Counted from the first letter of the stretch, positions 33,501 through 43,308 are shown. The stretch: 64,000 bases of DNA from Mycobacterium sp. 3519A (GCF_900240945.1 NZ_OESG01000011.1:220778-284777); one strand, 5' to 3'. Numbers and translations are program-made. The notes: a model not told the origin generated them from the sequence alone.

Positions 33501-36500
33501 GCTGGCAGGCGATGCGGTGACGCTGAGCGTTCCACTGTCCGACATCTGGATCGACATCCGCTTCACGCTTCCCCCGTGCACGGTCAACGGCGGTATGCCG
33601 GTCGTCACTGTCGAGGACGCGTCGACCGCGATGCGGTCGGTGTTGGCGATTGCCGCCGGCGTGGACGGACCCGACGCGCTTCCGCCCGTGCAGGACGGCA
33701 CCGCCACCGTCACCGTCGACTGGGACCCCGAGGCCGTCGCCGACCACACCGGCGTCACGGCAACGTTCGGGGCGCCGCTGGCGCCGGGCTTGACGCTGGT
33801 GCCCGACGCGCTGGTCGGGCACTGCTGGCCCGCGGTGTTCGCCGCGATCGGGTCGGCCGTGACCGACGACGGCTTCCCCGTCGTCGAGGGCCTGCTGAGC
33901 CTGGTGCATCTGGACCACGCCGCGCACCTGCTGACGGCGATGCCGAAGACCAAGGCCGAATTGACGGTCACCGCAACGGTTTCCGCGGCCACCGACACCG
34001 AATACGGCCGGGTGATCCCGGTCTCGGTGATCATCAGGGACTCGGCAGGCGCGGAGCTGGCGACGCTCGAGGAGCGGTTCGCGATCCGCGGCCGCACCGG
34101 CACCGCCGAGTTGGCCGACCCGCCGCGCGCGGGCGGTGCGATGACCGACAACGCGACCGACACGCCGCGGCGCCGTCGCCGTGACGTCACGGTGCCTGCA
34201 CCGACCGACATGAGCGCGTTCGCCGTGGTGTCCGGGGACCACAACCCGATCCACACCGACCGCGCCGCCGCGCTGCTGGCCGGTCTGAAATCGCCCATCG
34301 TGCACGGCATGTGGCTGTCGGCCGCCGCGCAGCACGTCGTCACCGCGACCGACGGCAAGCCGGCTCCGCCCGCCCGTGTCGTCGGCTGGACGTCGCGCTT
34401 CCTTGGCATGGTGATGCCCGGCGACGAGATCGATTTCCGCGTCGACCGCGTCGGAATCGACCGTGGCGCAGAGATCATTGAGGTCAGTGCGAAAGTCGCC
34501 GGTGAACTGGTGATGTCGGCCACCGCGCAGTTGGCCGCCCCGAAGACCGTCTACGCGTTCCCCGGCCAGGGCATCCAACACAAGGGCATGGGCATGGAGG
34601 TCCGCGCGCGGTCCAAGGCCGCCCGCAAGGTGTGGGACGCCGCCGACAAGTTCACCCGTGACACGTTGGGTTTCTCGGTGTTGCATGTGGTGCGCGACAA
34701 CCCGACCAGTCTGATCGCCAGCGGTGTGCACTACCACCACCCGGACGGCGTGCTGTTCCTGACGCAGTTCACCCAGGTCGCGATGGCAACCGTGGCCGCG
34801 GCACAGGTGGCCGAGATGCGTGAACAGGGCGCGTTCGTCGAGGGTGCGATCGCGTGCGGCCACTCCGTCGGTGAATACACCGCGCTGGCATGCGTTTCCG
34901 GCGTCTACGAGTTGGAGGCGCTGCTGGAGGTGGTGTTCCACCGTGGCAGCAAGATGCACGACATCGTGCCGCGTGATCACCTCGGCAGGTCCAACTACCG
35001 ACTGGCCGCGATCCGGCCGTCGCAGATCGACCTCGACGATGCCGACGTCAAGCAGTTCGTCGCCGACATCTCCGAGCGCACCGGAGAATTCCTGGAGATC
35101 GTGAACTTCAACCTGCGCGGCTCGCAGTACGCCATCGCAGGCACCGTGCGCGGTTTGGAAGCGCTCGAGGAAGAAGTCGAGCGGCGACGCGAGATCACCG
35201 GCGGCAAGCGGTCGTTCATCCTCGTGCCGGGCATCGATGTGCCGTTCCACTCCTCGGTGCTTCGGGTCGGTGTCGCCGACTTCCGGCGCTCGCTGGAGCG
35301 GGTCATGCCGCGCGACCAGGATCCCGATCTGATTGTCGGCAAGTACATTCCGAACCTGGTGCCGCGGCCGTTCACGCTGGACCGCGACTTCGTCCAGGAG
35401 ATCCGGGACCTGGTACCCGCCGAGCCGCTCGACGAGATCCTCGACGACTACGACACGTGGCGGAACGAGAAGCCGGCCGAGCTGTGCCGCAAGATCGTCA
35501 TCGAGCTGCTGGCGTGGCAGTTCGCCAGCCCGGTGCGCTGGATCGAAACCCAGGACCTGCTCTTCATCGAGGAGGCTGCGGGCGGTCTCGGCATCGAGCG
35601 GTTCGTCGAGATCGGCGTCAAGTCGGCGCCGACCGTCGCCGGGCTTGCCACCAACACGCTGAAGCTGCCCGAGTATTCGCACAACACAACGGAGGTGCTG
35701 AACTCCGAGCGCGATGCGGCCGTGCTGTTCGCGACCGACACCGACCCCGAGCCCGAGGACGACGGCGACGAGACGCCGGCCGCCCCTGTTGCGGAGGCAG
35801 CCCCCGTCGAGGCGGCTCCGGCTGCGCCCGTGGCACCTGCGGCACCTTCGGGTGGCCCGCGCCCGGATGACCTCGGCTACGACGCCGCCGACGCCACCAT
35901 GGCGTTGATCGCGTTGTCGGCGAAGATGCGCATCGACCAGATCGAGCCGCTGGATTCGATCGAGTCGATCACCGACGGTGCGTCGTCGCGGCGCAACCAG
36001 CTGCTGGTCGACCTCGGCTCCGAGCTGAATCTCGGCGCCATCGACGGTGCCGCAGAAGCCGATCTGGCCGGGTTGAAGGGACAGGTCACCAAGCTGGCCC
36101 GAACCTACAAGCCGTTCGGCCCAGTGCTTTCCGACGCGATCAACGATCAGCTGCGCACGGTGCTCGGCCCGTCCGGCAAGCGTCCGGCCTACATCACCGA
36201 GCGGGTCAAGAAGACCTGGGAACTCGGTGACGGCTGGGCCAAGCACGTGACGGTCGAGGTGGCGCTGGGCACCCGCGAGGGCTCCAGCGTCCGCGGTGGT
36301 GAGCTGGGCGGCCTGCACGACGGCGCGCTCGCCGACGCGGCCACCGTCGACAAGGTCATCGACGCCGCCGTCGCGGCGGTCGGTGCCCGCCAGGGTGTTC
36401 CGGTGTCGCTGCCATCGGCAGCAGGCGGCGGTGGCGGCGTGGTGGATTCCGCCGCGCTCGGCGAGTTCGCCGAACAGGTCACCGGCCGCAACGGCGTGCT

Positions 36501-39500
36501 CGCCTCGGCGGCCCGCATGATCCTCGGCCAACTCGGCTTCGACACTCCGGTCCCTGTGCCAGAGGCCACCGACGCCGAGCTCATCGACCTGGTCACCGCC
36601 GAACTCGGTTCGGACTGGCCGCGATTGGTGGCCCCGGCGTTCGACGGCCGCAAGGCGGTGCTGTTCGACGACCGCTGGGCGAGCGCGCGTGAGGACCTGG
36701 CAAAGCTGTGGGTGCTCGACGAGAGCGAGATCGACGCCGACTGGCAGCGGCTGTCCACGCGGTTCGAGGGTGCCGGCAATGTCGTTGGCACGCAGGCGAC
36801 ATGGTGGCAGGGCAAGGCCCTGGCCGCGGGCCGCAACATCCACGCCTCGCTGTACGGCCGCGCCGCGGCGGGTGCGGAGAACCCGGGCAAGGGTCGCTAC
36901 ACCGACGAGATCGCCGTCGTCACGGGTGCGTCGAAGGGATCGATCGCCGCATCGGTGGTGGCGCAACTGCTCGACGGCGGTGCGACCGTGATCGCGACGA
37001 CGTCCAAGCTCGACGACGACCGGTTGGCGTTCTACCGCAACCTGTATCGCGACAACGCCCGCTTCGACGCGAAGCTGTGGGTGGTGCCCGCGAACATGGC
37101 CTCCTACACCGACATCGACAAGCTCGTCGAGTGGGTCGGCACGGAGCAGACGGAAAGCCTTGGGCCGCAGTCGATTCACCTCAAGGACGCGTTGACGCCG
37201 ACGCTGCTGTTCCCGTTCGCGGCGCCGCGGGTGGCCGGCGATCTGTCCGACGCCGGGTCACGTGCCGAGATGGAGATGAAGGTGCTGCTGTGGGCCGTGC
37301 AGCGGCTCATCGGCGGGCTGTCGCACATCGGTGCGGAACGCGATATCGCCGCGCGTCTGCACGTGGTGCTGCCCGGTTCGCCGAACCGCGGCATGTTCGG
37401 CGGCGACGGCGCATACGGCGAAGCCAAGGCCGCGCTCGACGCGGTGGTGTCGCGGTGGAAGGCCGAATCGTCATGGGCGCAGCGGGTTTCGTTGGCGCAC
37501 GCCCTGATCGGCTGGACCAAGGGCACCGGCCTGATGGGCCACAACGACGTGATCGTCGACGCGGTCGAAGAGGCGGGCGTGACGACGTACACCACCGACG
37601 AGATGGCGAGCATGCTGCTGGGCCTGTGCGACATCGAGTCCAAGGTCGCCGCTGCCCGTGAGCCGTTGCAGGTCGATTTGACCGGCGGGCTCGCCGAGGT
37701 GGAGCTCGATCTGGCCGAGCTGGCCAGCAAGGCCCGCGAGGACATGCTGGGCGAGGCGGCCACAGAGGAGTCCGACGAGGAGGGCACCATCCGTGCGCTG
37801 CCGTCGCCGCCGCGCGGCTACCAGGCCGCACCGGCGCCGGAATGGGACGACCTCGACGTCGACCCGGCCGATCTGGTCGTGATCGTCGGCGGCGCCGAAC
37901 TCGGCCCGTACGGCTCGTCGCGGACCCGCTTCGAGATGGAGGTCGACAACGAGTTGTCGGCGGCGGGCGTGCTCGAGCTGGCGTGGACCACTGGCCTGGT
38001 CAAGTGGGAAGACGACCCGACACCGGGTTGGTACGACACGCAGACCGGCGAGCTGGTCGACGAGGGTGAGCTGGTGGAGCGCTATCACGACGCCGTCGTC
38101 GAGCGCGTCGGTATCCGCGAGTTCGTCGACGACGGCGCGATCGACCCCGATCACGCTGCGCCGCTGCTGGTTTCGGTGTTCCTCGACAAGGACTTCACGT
38201 TCGTGGTGTCGTCCGAGGAGGAGGCGCGTCAGTTCGTTCAGTTCGATCCGGAGCACACCGCCATCGCACCGGTGCCGGACAGCGGCGACTGGCAGGTCAC
38301 CCGCAAGGCGGGCACCGAGATCCGGGTGCCGCGCAAGACGAAGCTGTCCCGCACGGTCGGCGCGCAGATCCCCACCGGGTTCAACCCGATGGTCTACGGC
38401 GTCACCCAGGAGATGATGAACTCGATCGACCGGTTGGCGATCTGGAACCTCGTCACCACGGTGGATGCGTTCCTGTCGGCGGGATTCACGCCGACAGAGC
38501 TGATGCGCTGGGTGCACCCCAGCCTGGTGGCCAACACCCAGGGCACCGGCATGGGCGGCATGACGTCGATGCAGACCATGTATCACGGCAACCTGCTCGG
38601 CAGGAACAAGCCGAACGACATCCTGCAAGAGGTCCTGCCGAACGTATACGCAGGACACGTCGTTCAGTCCTACATCGGCAGCTACGGCGCGATGATCCAT
38701 CCGGTCGGCGCGTGCGCGACCGCGGCGGTGTCGGTCGAGGAGGGCGTCGACAAGATCCGGCTGGGCAAGGCGGACTTCGTCGTGGCAGGCGGTTACGACG
38801 ACCTGACGCTCGAGGCGATCATCGGCTTCGGTGACATGGCGGCGACCGCCGACACCGAGATGATGCGCGCCAAGGGCATCAGCGACCGGAAGTTCTCGCG
38901 TGCCAACGACCGACGCAGGCTCGGCTTCGTCGAGGGCCAGGGCGGCGGCACCATCCTGCTGGCCCGCGGCGACCTCGCATTGCAGATGGGTCTGCCGGTG
39001 CTGTCGGTGATCGGCTACGTGTCGTCGTTCGGCGACGGTGTGCACACGTCGATTCCGGCACCGGGCCTCGGTGCGCTGGCCGCCGGCCGCGGCGGTCGCG
39101 AGTCGCAGCTGGCGCGTTCGCTCGCCAAGCTCGGCGTCGGCCCCGACGACATCGCGGTGGTGTCCAAGCACGACACCTCCACGCTGGCCAACGATCCCAA
39201 CGAGACGGAGCTGCACGAGCGGCTCGCCGACGCGATGGGCCGCTCTGCGGGGGCACCGCTGTTCGTGGTGTCGCAGAAGAGCCTGACCGGTCACTCGAAG
39301 GGTGGCGCGGCGGCCTTCCAGATGATGGGGCTGTGCCAGATCCTGCGCGACGGCGTCATTCCGCCGAACCGCAGCCTGGACTGCGTCGACGAGGAGATGG
39401 CCACCGCGGCGCATCTGGTCTGGTTGCGCGACACCCTGCGGTTGGGCGACAAGTTCCCGCTGAAGGCGGGCCTGATCACCAGCCTTGGGTTCGGTCACGT

Positions 39501-39765
39501 GTCCGGTCTGATCGCGTTGGTGCACCCGCAGGCATTCATCGCCTCGCTGAGTCCCGAGCAGCGCGCGGATTACCAAGCGCGGTTCGAGGCCAGGGTGCTG
39601 GCCGGTCAGCATCGGCTGGCATCAGCGATCGCGGGCGGCCCGTCGCTGTACGAGAGGCCTGCCGACCGCCGGTTCAGCCACGAGGCGCCGGAGAAGCGGC
39701 AGGAGGCCGAGATGCTGCTCGATCCCGAGTCGAGGCTGGGCGACGGCGACGTCTATGCATGGTGA
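30547..39765 (+). CDS. fas: Type I fatty acid synthase
   Basis: A single 3072-residue polypeptide from GTG 30547, the largest gene here and typical of mycobacterial FAS-I. Domains in order: acyltransferase with Ser154 (GHSQG); enoyl reductase (LAGMTPTTVDARI near 428, GGRAGGHH at 573-580); dehydratase with HNPIH at 1232-1236; malonyl/palmitoyl transferase with Ser1440 (GHSVGEY); ACP with the probable phosphopantetheine Ser1813 (DGASSRRNQ); ketoreductase with TGASKGS near 2126; ketosynthase with Cys2723 (GACATAA) and His2875 (SKHDTS). It makes C16-C26 acyl-CoA for lipids and mycolic acids. acpS, which loads the ACP, follows 15 bp downstream. Confidence 0.97.
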   Translation: MTINEQSRVTTGRHAASENTDAFPSASALVDRLNAGEPYAVAFGGQGGSWLENLEELVSSAGIESELSEIVGEAALLLEPVARELVVVRPIGFEPLQWVRALAAEEKLPTAKQLMSIAISGPGILLTQMAATRAVIRQGLDLYGTPPVAMAGHSQGIVACESLKAQGARDAELLAILQLMGAAGSLMSRRRGMVGRGDKSPMVSVTNADPERIAELLEEFSQDVRTVLPPVLSIRNGRRSVVITGTPEQLGRFELYCSKITEKEEAERTNKIRGGAVFSPVFHGIQVEVGFHTPRLAPAVDLIDEWAARTSIDPELTHHFAEAVFVKPVDWVAEIERLHDSGAKWIVDLGPSDTATRVTAPVVRGLGIGLVPAATRVGQRNLFTVGAEPEVPPAWSSYKPTTVKLPDGSVKLSTKFTRLTGRSPILLAGMTPTTVDARIVAAAANAGHWAELAGGGQVTEEIFEDRIAELTQLLEPGRAVQFNSLFLDPYLWKLQVGGKRLVQRARQSGAPIDGVVVSAGIPDLEEAVDLIDELNSVGISHVVFKPGTIDQIKSVINIAAEVPGKDVIVHIEGGRAGGHHSWEDLDDLLLATYAELRKLSNITVCVGGGIGTAERAAEYLSGAWAEEYGFPAMPVDGILVGTAAMATLESTTSPAVKQRLVETTGTDHWISAGKAKGGMASSRSQLGADIHEIDNAASRCGQLLDEVAGDADAVADRRDEIIAAMAATCKPYFGDIGDMTYAQWLRRYVELAIGDGDSTADTKLPNSPWLADTWRDRFEQMLERAEARLHPQDSGRIETLFNDVALLDNPDEAIATLVARYPEAETLKLHPADVPWFVTLCKLIGKPVNFVPVIDKDVRRWWRSDSLWQAHDARYTADQVCIIPGTQSVAGITRVDEPVGELLDRFEQAAIDHALATDGQPVAVVSRRQARADITGPLAVVLDSPDVLWAGRTAINPVHRIGAPDEWQVNENRNATHPSTGARLELAGDAVTLSVPLSDIWIDIRFTLPPCTVNGGMPVVTVEDASTAMRSVLAIAAGVDGPDALPPVQDGTATVTVDWDPEAVADHTGVTATFGAPLAPGLTLVPDALVGHCWPAVFAAIGSAVTDDGFPVVEGLLSLVHLDHAAHLLTAMPKTKAELTVTATVSAATDTEYGRVIPVSVIIRDSAGAELATLEERFAIRGRTGTAELADPPRAGGAMTDNATDTPRRRRRDVTVPAPTDMSAFAVVSGDHNPIHTDRAAALLAGLKSPIVHGMWLSAAAQHVVTATDGKPAPPARVVGWTSRFLGMVMPGDEIDFRVDRVGIDRGAEIIEVSAKVAGELVMSATAQLAAPKTVYAFPGQGIQHKGMGMEVRARSKAARKVWDAADKFTRDTLGFSVLHVVRDNPTSLIASGVHYHHPDGVLFLTQFTQVAMATVAAAQVAEMREQGAFVEGAIACGHSVGEYTALACVSGVYELEALLEVVFHRGSKMHDIVPRDHLGRSNYRLAAIRPSQIDLDDADVKQFVADISERTGEFLEIVNFNLRGSQYAIAGTVRGLEALEEEVERRREITGGKRSFILVPGIDVPFHSSVLRVGVADFRRSLERVMPRDQDPDLIVGKYIPNLVPRPFTLDRDFVQEIRDLVPAEPLDEILDDYDTWRNEKPAELCRKIVIELLAWQFASPVRWIETQDLLFIEEAAGGLGIERFVEIGVKSAPTVAGLATNTLKLPEYSHNTTEVLNSERDAAVLFATDTDPEPEDDGDETPAAPVAEAAPVEAAPAAPVAPAAPSGGPRPDDLGYDAADATMALIALSAKMRIDQIEPLDSIESITDGASSRRNQLLVDLGSELNLGAIDGAAEADLAGLKGQVTKLARTYKPFGPVLSDAINDQLRTVLGPSGKRPAYITERVKKTWELGDGWAKHVTVEVALGTREGSSVRGGELGGLHDGALADAATVDKVIDAAVAAVGARQGVPVSLPSAAGGGGGVVDSAALGEFAEQVTGRNGVLASAARMILGQLGFDTPVPVPEATDAELIDLVTAELGSDWPRLVAPAFDGRKAVLFDDRWASAREDLAKLWVLDESEIDADWQRLSTRFEGAGNVVGTQATWWQGKALAAGRNIHASLYGRAAAGAENPGKGRYTDEIAVVTGASKGSIAASVVAQLLDGGATVIATTSKLDDDRLAFYRNLYRDNARFDAKLWVVPANMASYTDIDKLVEWVGTEQTESLGPQSIHLKDALTPTLLFPFAAPRVAGDLSDAGSRAEMEMKVLLWAVQRLIGGLSHIGAERDIAARLHVVLPGSPNRGMFGGDGAYGEAKAALDAVVSRWKAESSWAQRVSLAHALIGWTKGTGLMGHNDVIVDAVEEAGVTTYTTDEMASMLLGLCDIESKVAAAREPLQVDLTGGLAEVELDLAELASKAREDMLGEAATEESDEEGTIRALPSPPRGYQAAPAPEWDDLDVDPADLVVIVGGAELGPYGSSRTRFEMEVDNELSAAGVLELAWTTGLVKWEDDPTPGWYDTQTGELVDEGELVERYHDAVVERVGIREFVDDGAIDPDHAAPLLVSVFLDKDFTFVVSSEEEARQFVQFDPEHTAIAPVPDSGDWQVTRKAGTEIRVPRKTKLSRTVGAQIPTGFNPMVYGVTQEMMNSIDRLAIWNLVTTVDAFLSAGFTPTELMRWVHPSLVANTQGTGMGGMTSMQTMYHGNLLGRNKPNDILQEVLPNVYAGHVVQSYIGSYGAMIHPVGACATAAVSVEEGVDKIRLGKADFVVAGGYDDLTLEAIIGFGDMAATADTEMMRAKGISDRKFSRANDRRRLGFVEGQGGGTILLARGDLALQMGLPVLSVIGYVSSFGDGVHTSIPAPGLGALAAGRGGRESQLARSLAKLGVGPDDIAVVSKHDTSTLANDPNETELHERLADAMGRSAGAPLFVVSQKSLTGHSKGGAAAFQMMGLCQILRDGVIPPNRSLDCVDEEMATAAHLVWLRDTLRLGDKFPLKAGLITSLGFGHVSGLIALVHPQAFIASLSPEQRADYQARFEARVLAGQHRLASAIAGGPSLYERPADRRFSHEAPEKRQEAEMLLDPESRLGDGDVYAW

Positions 39766-39780
39766 GATAGCGTCTCCGGC

Positions 39781-40173
39781 ATGGCGGTAGTCGGGGTGGG
39801 GATCGACCTGGTCTCCATCCCCGACTTCGCCGAGCAGGTCGACCAGCCCGGGACGGTGTTCGCCGAGACGTTCACGCCCGGTGAGCGGCGTGACGCCGCG
39901 GACAAGAGCTCGTCCGCGGCGCGGCACCTGGCCGCGCGGTGGGCGGCCAAGGAGGCCGTCATCAAGGCGTGGTCCGGTTCGCGGTTCTCCAAGCGGCCGG
40001 TGCTGCCCGAGGGCATCCACCGCGACATCGAGGTGATCACCGACATGTGGGGCAGGCCGAAGGTGCGGTTGACCGGTGCCATCGCCGAGCATCTGAAGGA
40101 CGTGACGATCCACTTGTCGTTGACCCACGAGGCCGACACCGCCGCGGCGGTCGCCATCCTCGAGGAGCGCTAG
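39781..40173 (+). CDS. acpS: Holo-ACP synthase
   Basis: A protein of 130 residues. Mg-binding Asp9 (VGVGIDLVSI) and Glu58 (RWAAKEAVIKAW) are in place, together with FTPGE and LSLTHEADTAAAV. It transfers 4'-phosphopantetheine from CoA to the serine of the FAS-I acyl carrier domain. It lies 15 bp after fas and 10 bp before the peptidase gene, the order found in M. tuberculosis. Confidence 0.95.
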   Translation: MAVVGVGIDLVSIPDFAEQVDQPGTVFAETFTPGERRDAADKSSSAARHLAARWAAKEAVIKAWSGSRFSKRPVLPEGIHRDIEVITDMWGRPKVRLTGAIAEHLKDVTIHLSLTHEADTAAAVAILEER

Positions 40174-40183
40174 TCTCGGCTCC

Positions 40184-41530
40184 ATGAGTGATCTCGTGGA
40201 GCGGGTGCGTGAGGTGCTGCCTTCGGTGCGGCGCGACCTGGAGGACCTGGTGCGCATCGAATCGGTGTGGGCCGATCCGGCCCGCAGGCCGCAAGTGCAG
40301 CGCAGCGCCGACGCGGTGGCAAAGCTGTTGTCGGAGGCCGGGTTCGGCGACGTCAAGATCGTCAGCGAAGGCGGCGCGCCCGCCGTCATCGCACGCCATC
40401 CCGCGCCGCCGGGGGCGCCGACGGTGTTGCTGTACGCCCACCACGATGTGCAGCCCGAAGGCGACCACGCGCAGTGGCATACCGCGCCGTTCGAGCCGAC
40501 CGAGCGCGACGGCAGGCTCTACGGCCGCGGCGTTGCCGACGACAAGGCGGGCATCGCAACGCATTGGGCGGCTTGCGGGGCGCACGGCGGCCAACCGCCG
40601 GTCGGCGTGACGGTCTTCGTCGAGGGCGAGGAGGAGTCGGGCTCACCGTCGTTGTCGCGTCTACTCGCCGCGCATCGCGACGTGCTGGCCTCCGACGTCA
40701 TCGTCATCGCCGACTCGGACAACTGGAGCACCGACGTGCCGTCGCTGACCGTGTCGCTGCGCGGCCTGGCGGACTGCATCGTCGAGGTCGCAACGCTGGA
40801 TCACGGTCTGCACTCCGGACTTTGGGGCGGTGTGGTGCCCGATGCGATCACCGTGCTGGTGCGTCTGCTCGCCAGCCTGCACGACGACGACGGCAACGTC
40901 GCGGTGGCCGGACTGTACGAAGGCACCGCCGCTGACGTCGACTACTCGCCGGAGCGGGTGCGCGAGGAGGCCGGTCTGCTCGACGGCGTCTCGGAGATCG
41001 GCTCAGGCTCTGTGCCGCAACGGCTTTGGGCCAAGCCGGCGATCACGGTGATCGGCATCGACACCACGTCGATCGACAAGTCGTCGAACACGTTGATTCC
41101 GCGGGCCCGCGCGAAGGTCAGCATGCGTGTCGCTCCTGGCGGCGACGCGCGCGAACATCTAACGGCGCTGACCCGTCACCTCGAAGAGCACGCGCCGTGG
41201 GGTGCCAAGGTCACCGTCACCCCCGGCGACCTCGGCCAGCCCTACGCAATCGACGCCAGCGGGCCGGTCTACGACGCCGCGCGCGCGGCATTCCGGCAGG
41301 CCTGGGGCAATGAGGCCGTCGACACCGGGGTGGGCGGGTCGATCCCGTTCATCGCCGAGTTCGCCGAGGCGTTCCCGTCGGCCAAGATCCTGGTCACCGG
41401 CGTCGAGGATCCGCAGACTCAGGCGCACAGCATCAACGAGAGCCTGCATCTCGGCGTGCTCGAACGGGCCGCCACCGCCGAGGCGCTGCTACTGGCCCAC
41501 CTCGGCTCAAACGGACAGGTCTCGCCGTAA
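40184..41530 (+). CDS. M20 family zinc dipeptidase (Rv2522c-like)
   Basis: A protein of 448 residues. M20 motifs are complete: YAHHDVQPEG (His86/Asp88), GRGVADDKAG (bridging Asp119), EGEEESGS (Glu149/Glu150), ADSDNW, and the late zinc ligand His in TQAHSINESL. The dimerisation domain is inserted in the middle (about 185-300). It would remove an amino acid from a dipeptide or N-acyl amino acid. Third gene of the fas-acpS operon. Its end overlaps the convergent bcp gene by 24 bp. Confidence 0.92.
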   Translation: MSDLVERVREVLPSVRRDLEDLVRIESVWADPARRPQVQRSADAVAKLLSEAGFGDVKIVSEGGAPAVIARHPAPPGAPTVLLYAHHDVQPEGDHAQWHTAPFEPTERDGRLYGRGVADDKAGIATHWAACGAHGGQPPVGVTVFVEGEEESGSPSLSRLLAAHRDVLASDVIVIADSDNWSTDVPSLTVSLRGLADCIVEVATLDHGLHSGLWGGVVPDAITVLVRLLASLHDDDGNVAVAGLYEGTAADVDYSPERVREEAGLLDGVSEIGSGSVPQRLWAKPAITVIGIDTTSIDKSSNTLIPRARAKVSMRVAPGGDAREHLTALTRHLEEHAPWGAKVTVTPGDLGQPYAIDASGPVYDAARAAFRQAWGNEAVDTGVGGSIPFIAEFAEAFPSAKILVTGVEDPQTQAHSINESLHLGVLERAATAEALLLAHLGSNGQVSP

Positions 41531-41980
41531 CTTGGCGACGTGCCCGGTCGCGCGGACGTTGTACTGCGCCTCGGCGATTTTGCCCTTCTCGTCGACGACG
41601 AACGTCGACCGGATCACCCCCTGAACGGTCTTGCCGTACATGGTCTTTTCGCCGTAGGCACCCCACGCGGTGAGCACCTTGCGGTCCGGATCGGACAGCA
41701 GCGGGAACGTCAGCTTCTGCTCGTCGCGGAACTTGGCCAGCTTGGCGGGCTTGTCGGGGGAGATGCCGATGACATCCAGTCCGGCGCCGTTGAGTTCGCT
41801 CAGGCTGTCGCGGAAGTCGCAGGCCTGCTTCGTGCATCCGGGGGTGGAGGCGGCCGGATAGAAGTACACGATGACCCTGCGGCCCTGGTAGTCCGAGAGC
41901 TTGACGGTGTTGCCGTCGGCGTCGGGCAGGCTGAACGCGGGGGCCTTGTCACCCACTTCGAGTCGCGGGGTTTGCGGCAT
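41507..41980 (-). CDS. bcp: Thiol peroxidase, bacterioferritin comigratory protein type
   Basis: A protein of 157 residues from ATG 41980; an extended start further upstream exists but has no conserved sequence. A thioredoxin-fold peroxiredoxin: YFYPAASTPGCTKQACDFRD places peroxidatic Cys49 and resolving Cys54 five residues apart, as in atypical two-cysteine BCP enzymes. It reduces hydroperoxides with thioredoxin. The 3' end overlaps the M20 peptidase gene on the other strand, as expected from M. tuberculosis Rv2521/Rv2522c. Confidence 0.93.
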   Translation of the reverse strand: MPQTPRLEVGDKAPAFSLPDADGNTVKLSDYQGRRVIVYFYPAASTPGCTKQACDFRDSLSELNGAGLDVIGISPDKPAKLAKFRDEQKLTFPLLSDPDRKVLTAWGAYGEKTMYGKTVQGVIRSTFVVDEKGKIAEAQYNVRATGHVAKLRRDLSV

Positions 41981-42079
41981 GCGGAAAGTCCCTTCTTCGA
42001 CCGGTGCACTCCGGCGAGTGCAGGCTGAACTAGGGTAGTGCGGCAAGGCGACGCTCATGGAGTGGCTTGGAGGCAGCAA

Positions 42080-42307
42080 GTGGCGGACCGCGATCCCGAC
42101 ACCATCAAGCGGGACATCGATCAGGCGCGTGATCAGTTGGCGGCGACCGTGGATACCCTCGCCGAGCGCGCCAATCCGCAGAAAATCGCGGACGACATCA
42201 AGGCGGCCGCACTGCGCTTTGTAAAGAAGCCCGCGGTTGCTGTGACGCTGGCAGGCGCCGGCGCTGTGTTCGTCATCGTGGTCATTCGCCGTATCCGGCG
42301 AGACTGA
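42080..42307 (+). CDS. Small DUF3618 membrane protein (Rv2520c-like)
   Basis: A protein of 75 residues from GTG 42080 with GGAGG upstream. The N-terminal half is a charged amphipathic helix (DTIKRDIDQARDQLAATVDTLAERANPQKI), the DUF3618 signature. A single C-terminal transmembrane helix follows (AVAVTLAGAGAVFVIVVI) with a basic tail RRIRRD. It follows bcp as Rv2520c does in M. tuberculosis. Function unknown. Confidence 0.85.
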   Translation: MADRDPDTIKRDIDQARDQLAATVDTLAERANPQKIADDIKAAALRFVKKPAVAVTLAGAGAVFVIVVIRRIRRD

Positions 42308-42918
42308 AGGTTGGGTCAGCGCCGCCGCGCAGCACGGAACCAATCAGCGAAGGAGAAGCTGGGCGGGTTGGCGACACGTCCGAGGCGACTGCACGTGTAG
42401 ACCATGACCGGTCGTTGCGCAGTTACGTCGTCAGCTGTTCCCGCGCCGGACACGCCCGCGGTGAGCGATGCGTCGGAGCTGGCCACAGCTAAGACCTCGT
42501 TTCGTAGTGAACATGACGCTTTGGAGCCATGTAATTTGTCGCAGCTAACCGAAGGCTAGCATTCTTGCACCCTTTTATGCAGCATAATTCGCTATGAACC
42601 CACACACCCGTTACCAGCTACGATGCCCGACGGCTTCGTAGCATAAGTTCGGTTACGGGAGCTGTAGCACATTCAACGAACCTCGTTCAGCCAAATCACG
42701 AAATTTTTCGTGTGCGTAAATAGGCTACTGCGTGATCGTAGCTGACGCAAGGATCGGAGGGTTGCTTGGGGGGCTGGCCGACGCGTCGACCGATGGTCCG
42801 AAACGCGGGCCCCGAGCAGTGGCTATCCCGGCAGTCCGGCTTTGCGCGTCGCTGGCAGGCGGGTTTGCTGATTTCACCCCAGCGCGCTTGCGGTCGTGGT
42901 AAGTGCGATGATTTCCGC
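42308..42918. other. Gene-poor stretch after the DUF3618 gene
   Basis: About 610 bp with lower GC than the neighbours between 42480 and 42760. It carries a perfect small hairpin CACGAAA-TT-TTTCGTG (42697-42712). A GTG-started open frame of 56 codons exists at 42732-42902 without ribosome site or recognisable sequence. In M. tuberculosis PE26 is annotated in this interval; I see no PE gene here. Confidence 0.5.
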
Positions 42919-43176
42919 GTGATCGATGACCCCGATACAGCGCAGGCTCTTGCGCTGTTGCAATCACTGCACGCCCACGTCGACGAGATCTCGAGGAAGG
43001 TCGAGTCCGCAGAACACCGCGGCCGACGGGTCCAGGGTCACGCCGCGTCGGTCGCCCGGCGCCGGGCCGCCAGCCTGCGTCGAGAGCTCTATGAAGTGCA
43101 CCGACTGATCGACGGACTTCACCAACGGTTTCCGGACGCCCGATCGAAGCACCAAGGGCAGGTCATCGGCCGGTGA
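42919..43176 (+). CDS. Hypothetical helical protein
   Basis: From GTG 42919, 85 residues; a TTG start at 42766 would give 136. Almost wholly helical with repeating Leu/His/Glu (DTAQALALLQSLHAHVDEIS) then a strongly basic RRVQGHAASVARRRAASLRREL and a further helix, so coiled-coil or nucleic-acid contact is possible. No family recognised. It sits alone between the DUF3618 gene and the island. Confidence 0.45.
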   Translation: MIDDPDTAQALALLQSLHAHVDEISRKVESAEHRGRRVQGHAASVARRRAASLRRELYEVHRLIDGLHQRFPDARSKHQGQVIGR

Positions 43177-43308
43177 AAGCAAATTTCTGGCCTCACTCGC
43201 CGCGGCTCGGGGACGAAGCTTCACCGAGCGTAAGTCGATGACGACGCGGAGCGGCGTGCGGCAACCGATGGCCTCCGGTGGCAGTGCACGTCGTATTGAT
43301 CAGGGGAC

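Noticed and set aside
32332..39612. Very long open frames on the minus strand inside fas (up to about 1600 codons).
   Set aside because: They are antisense to a well-recognised 3072-residue FAS-I. Their products are Arg/Gly/His-rich without any family signature, as expected from the third-position GC bias.
42732..42902. GTG-started frame of 56 codons.
   Set aside because: No ribosome site and no similarity; composition fits random GC-rich DNA.
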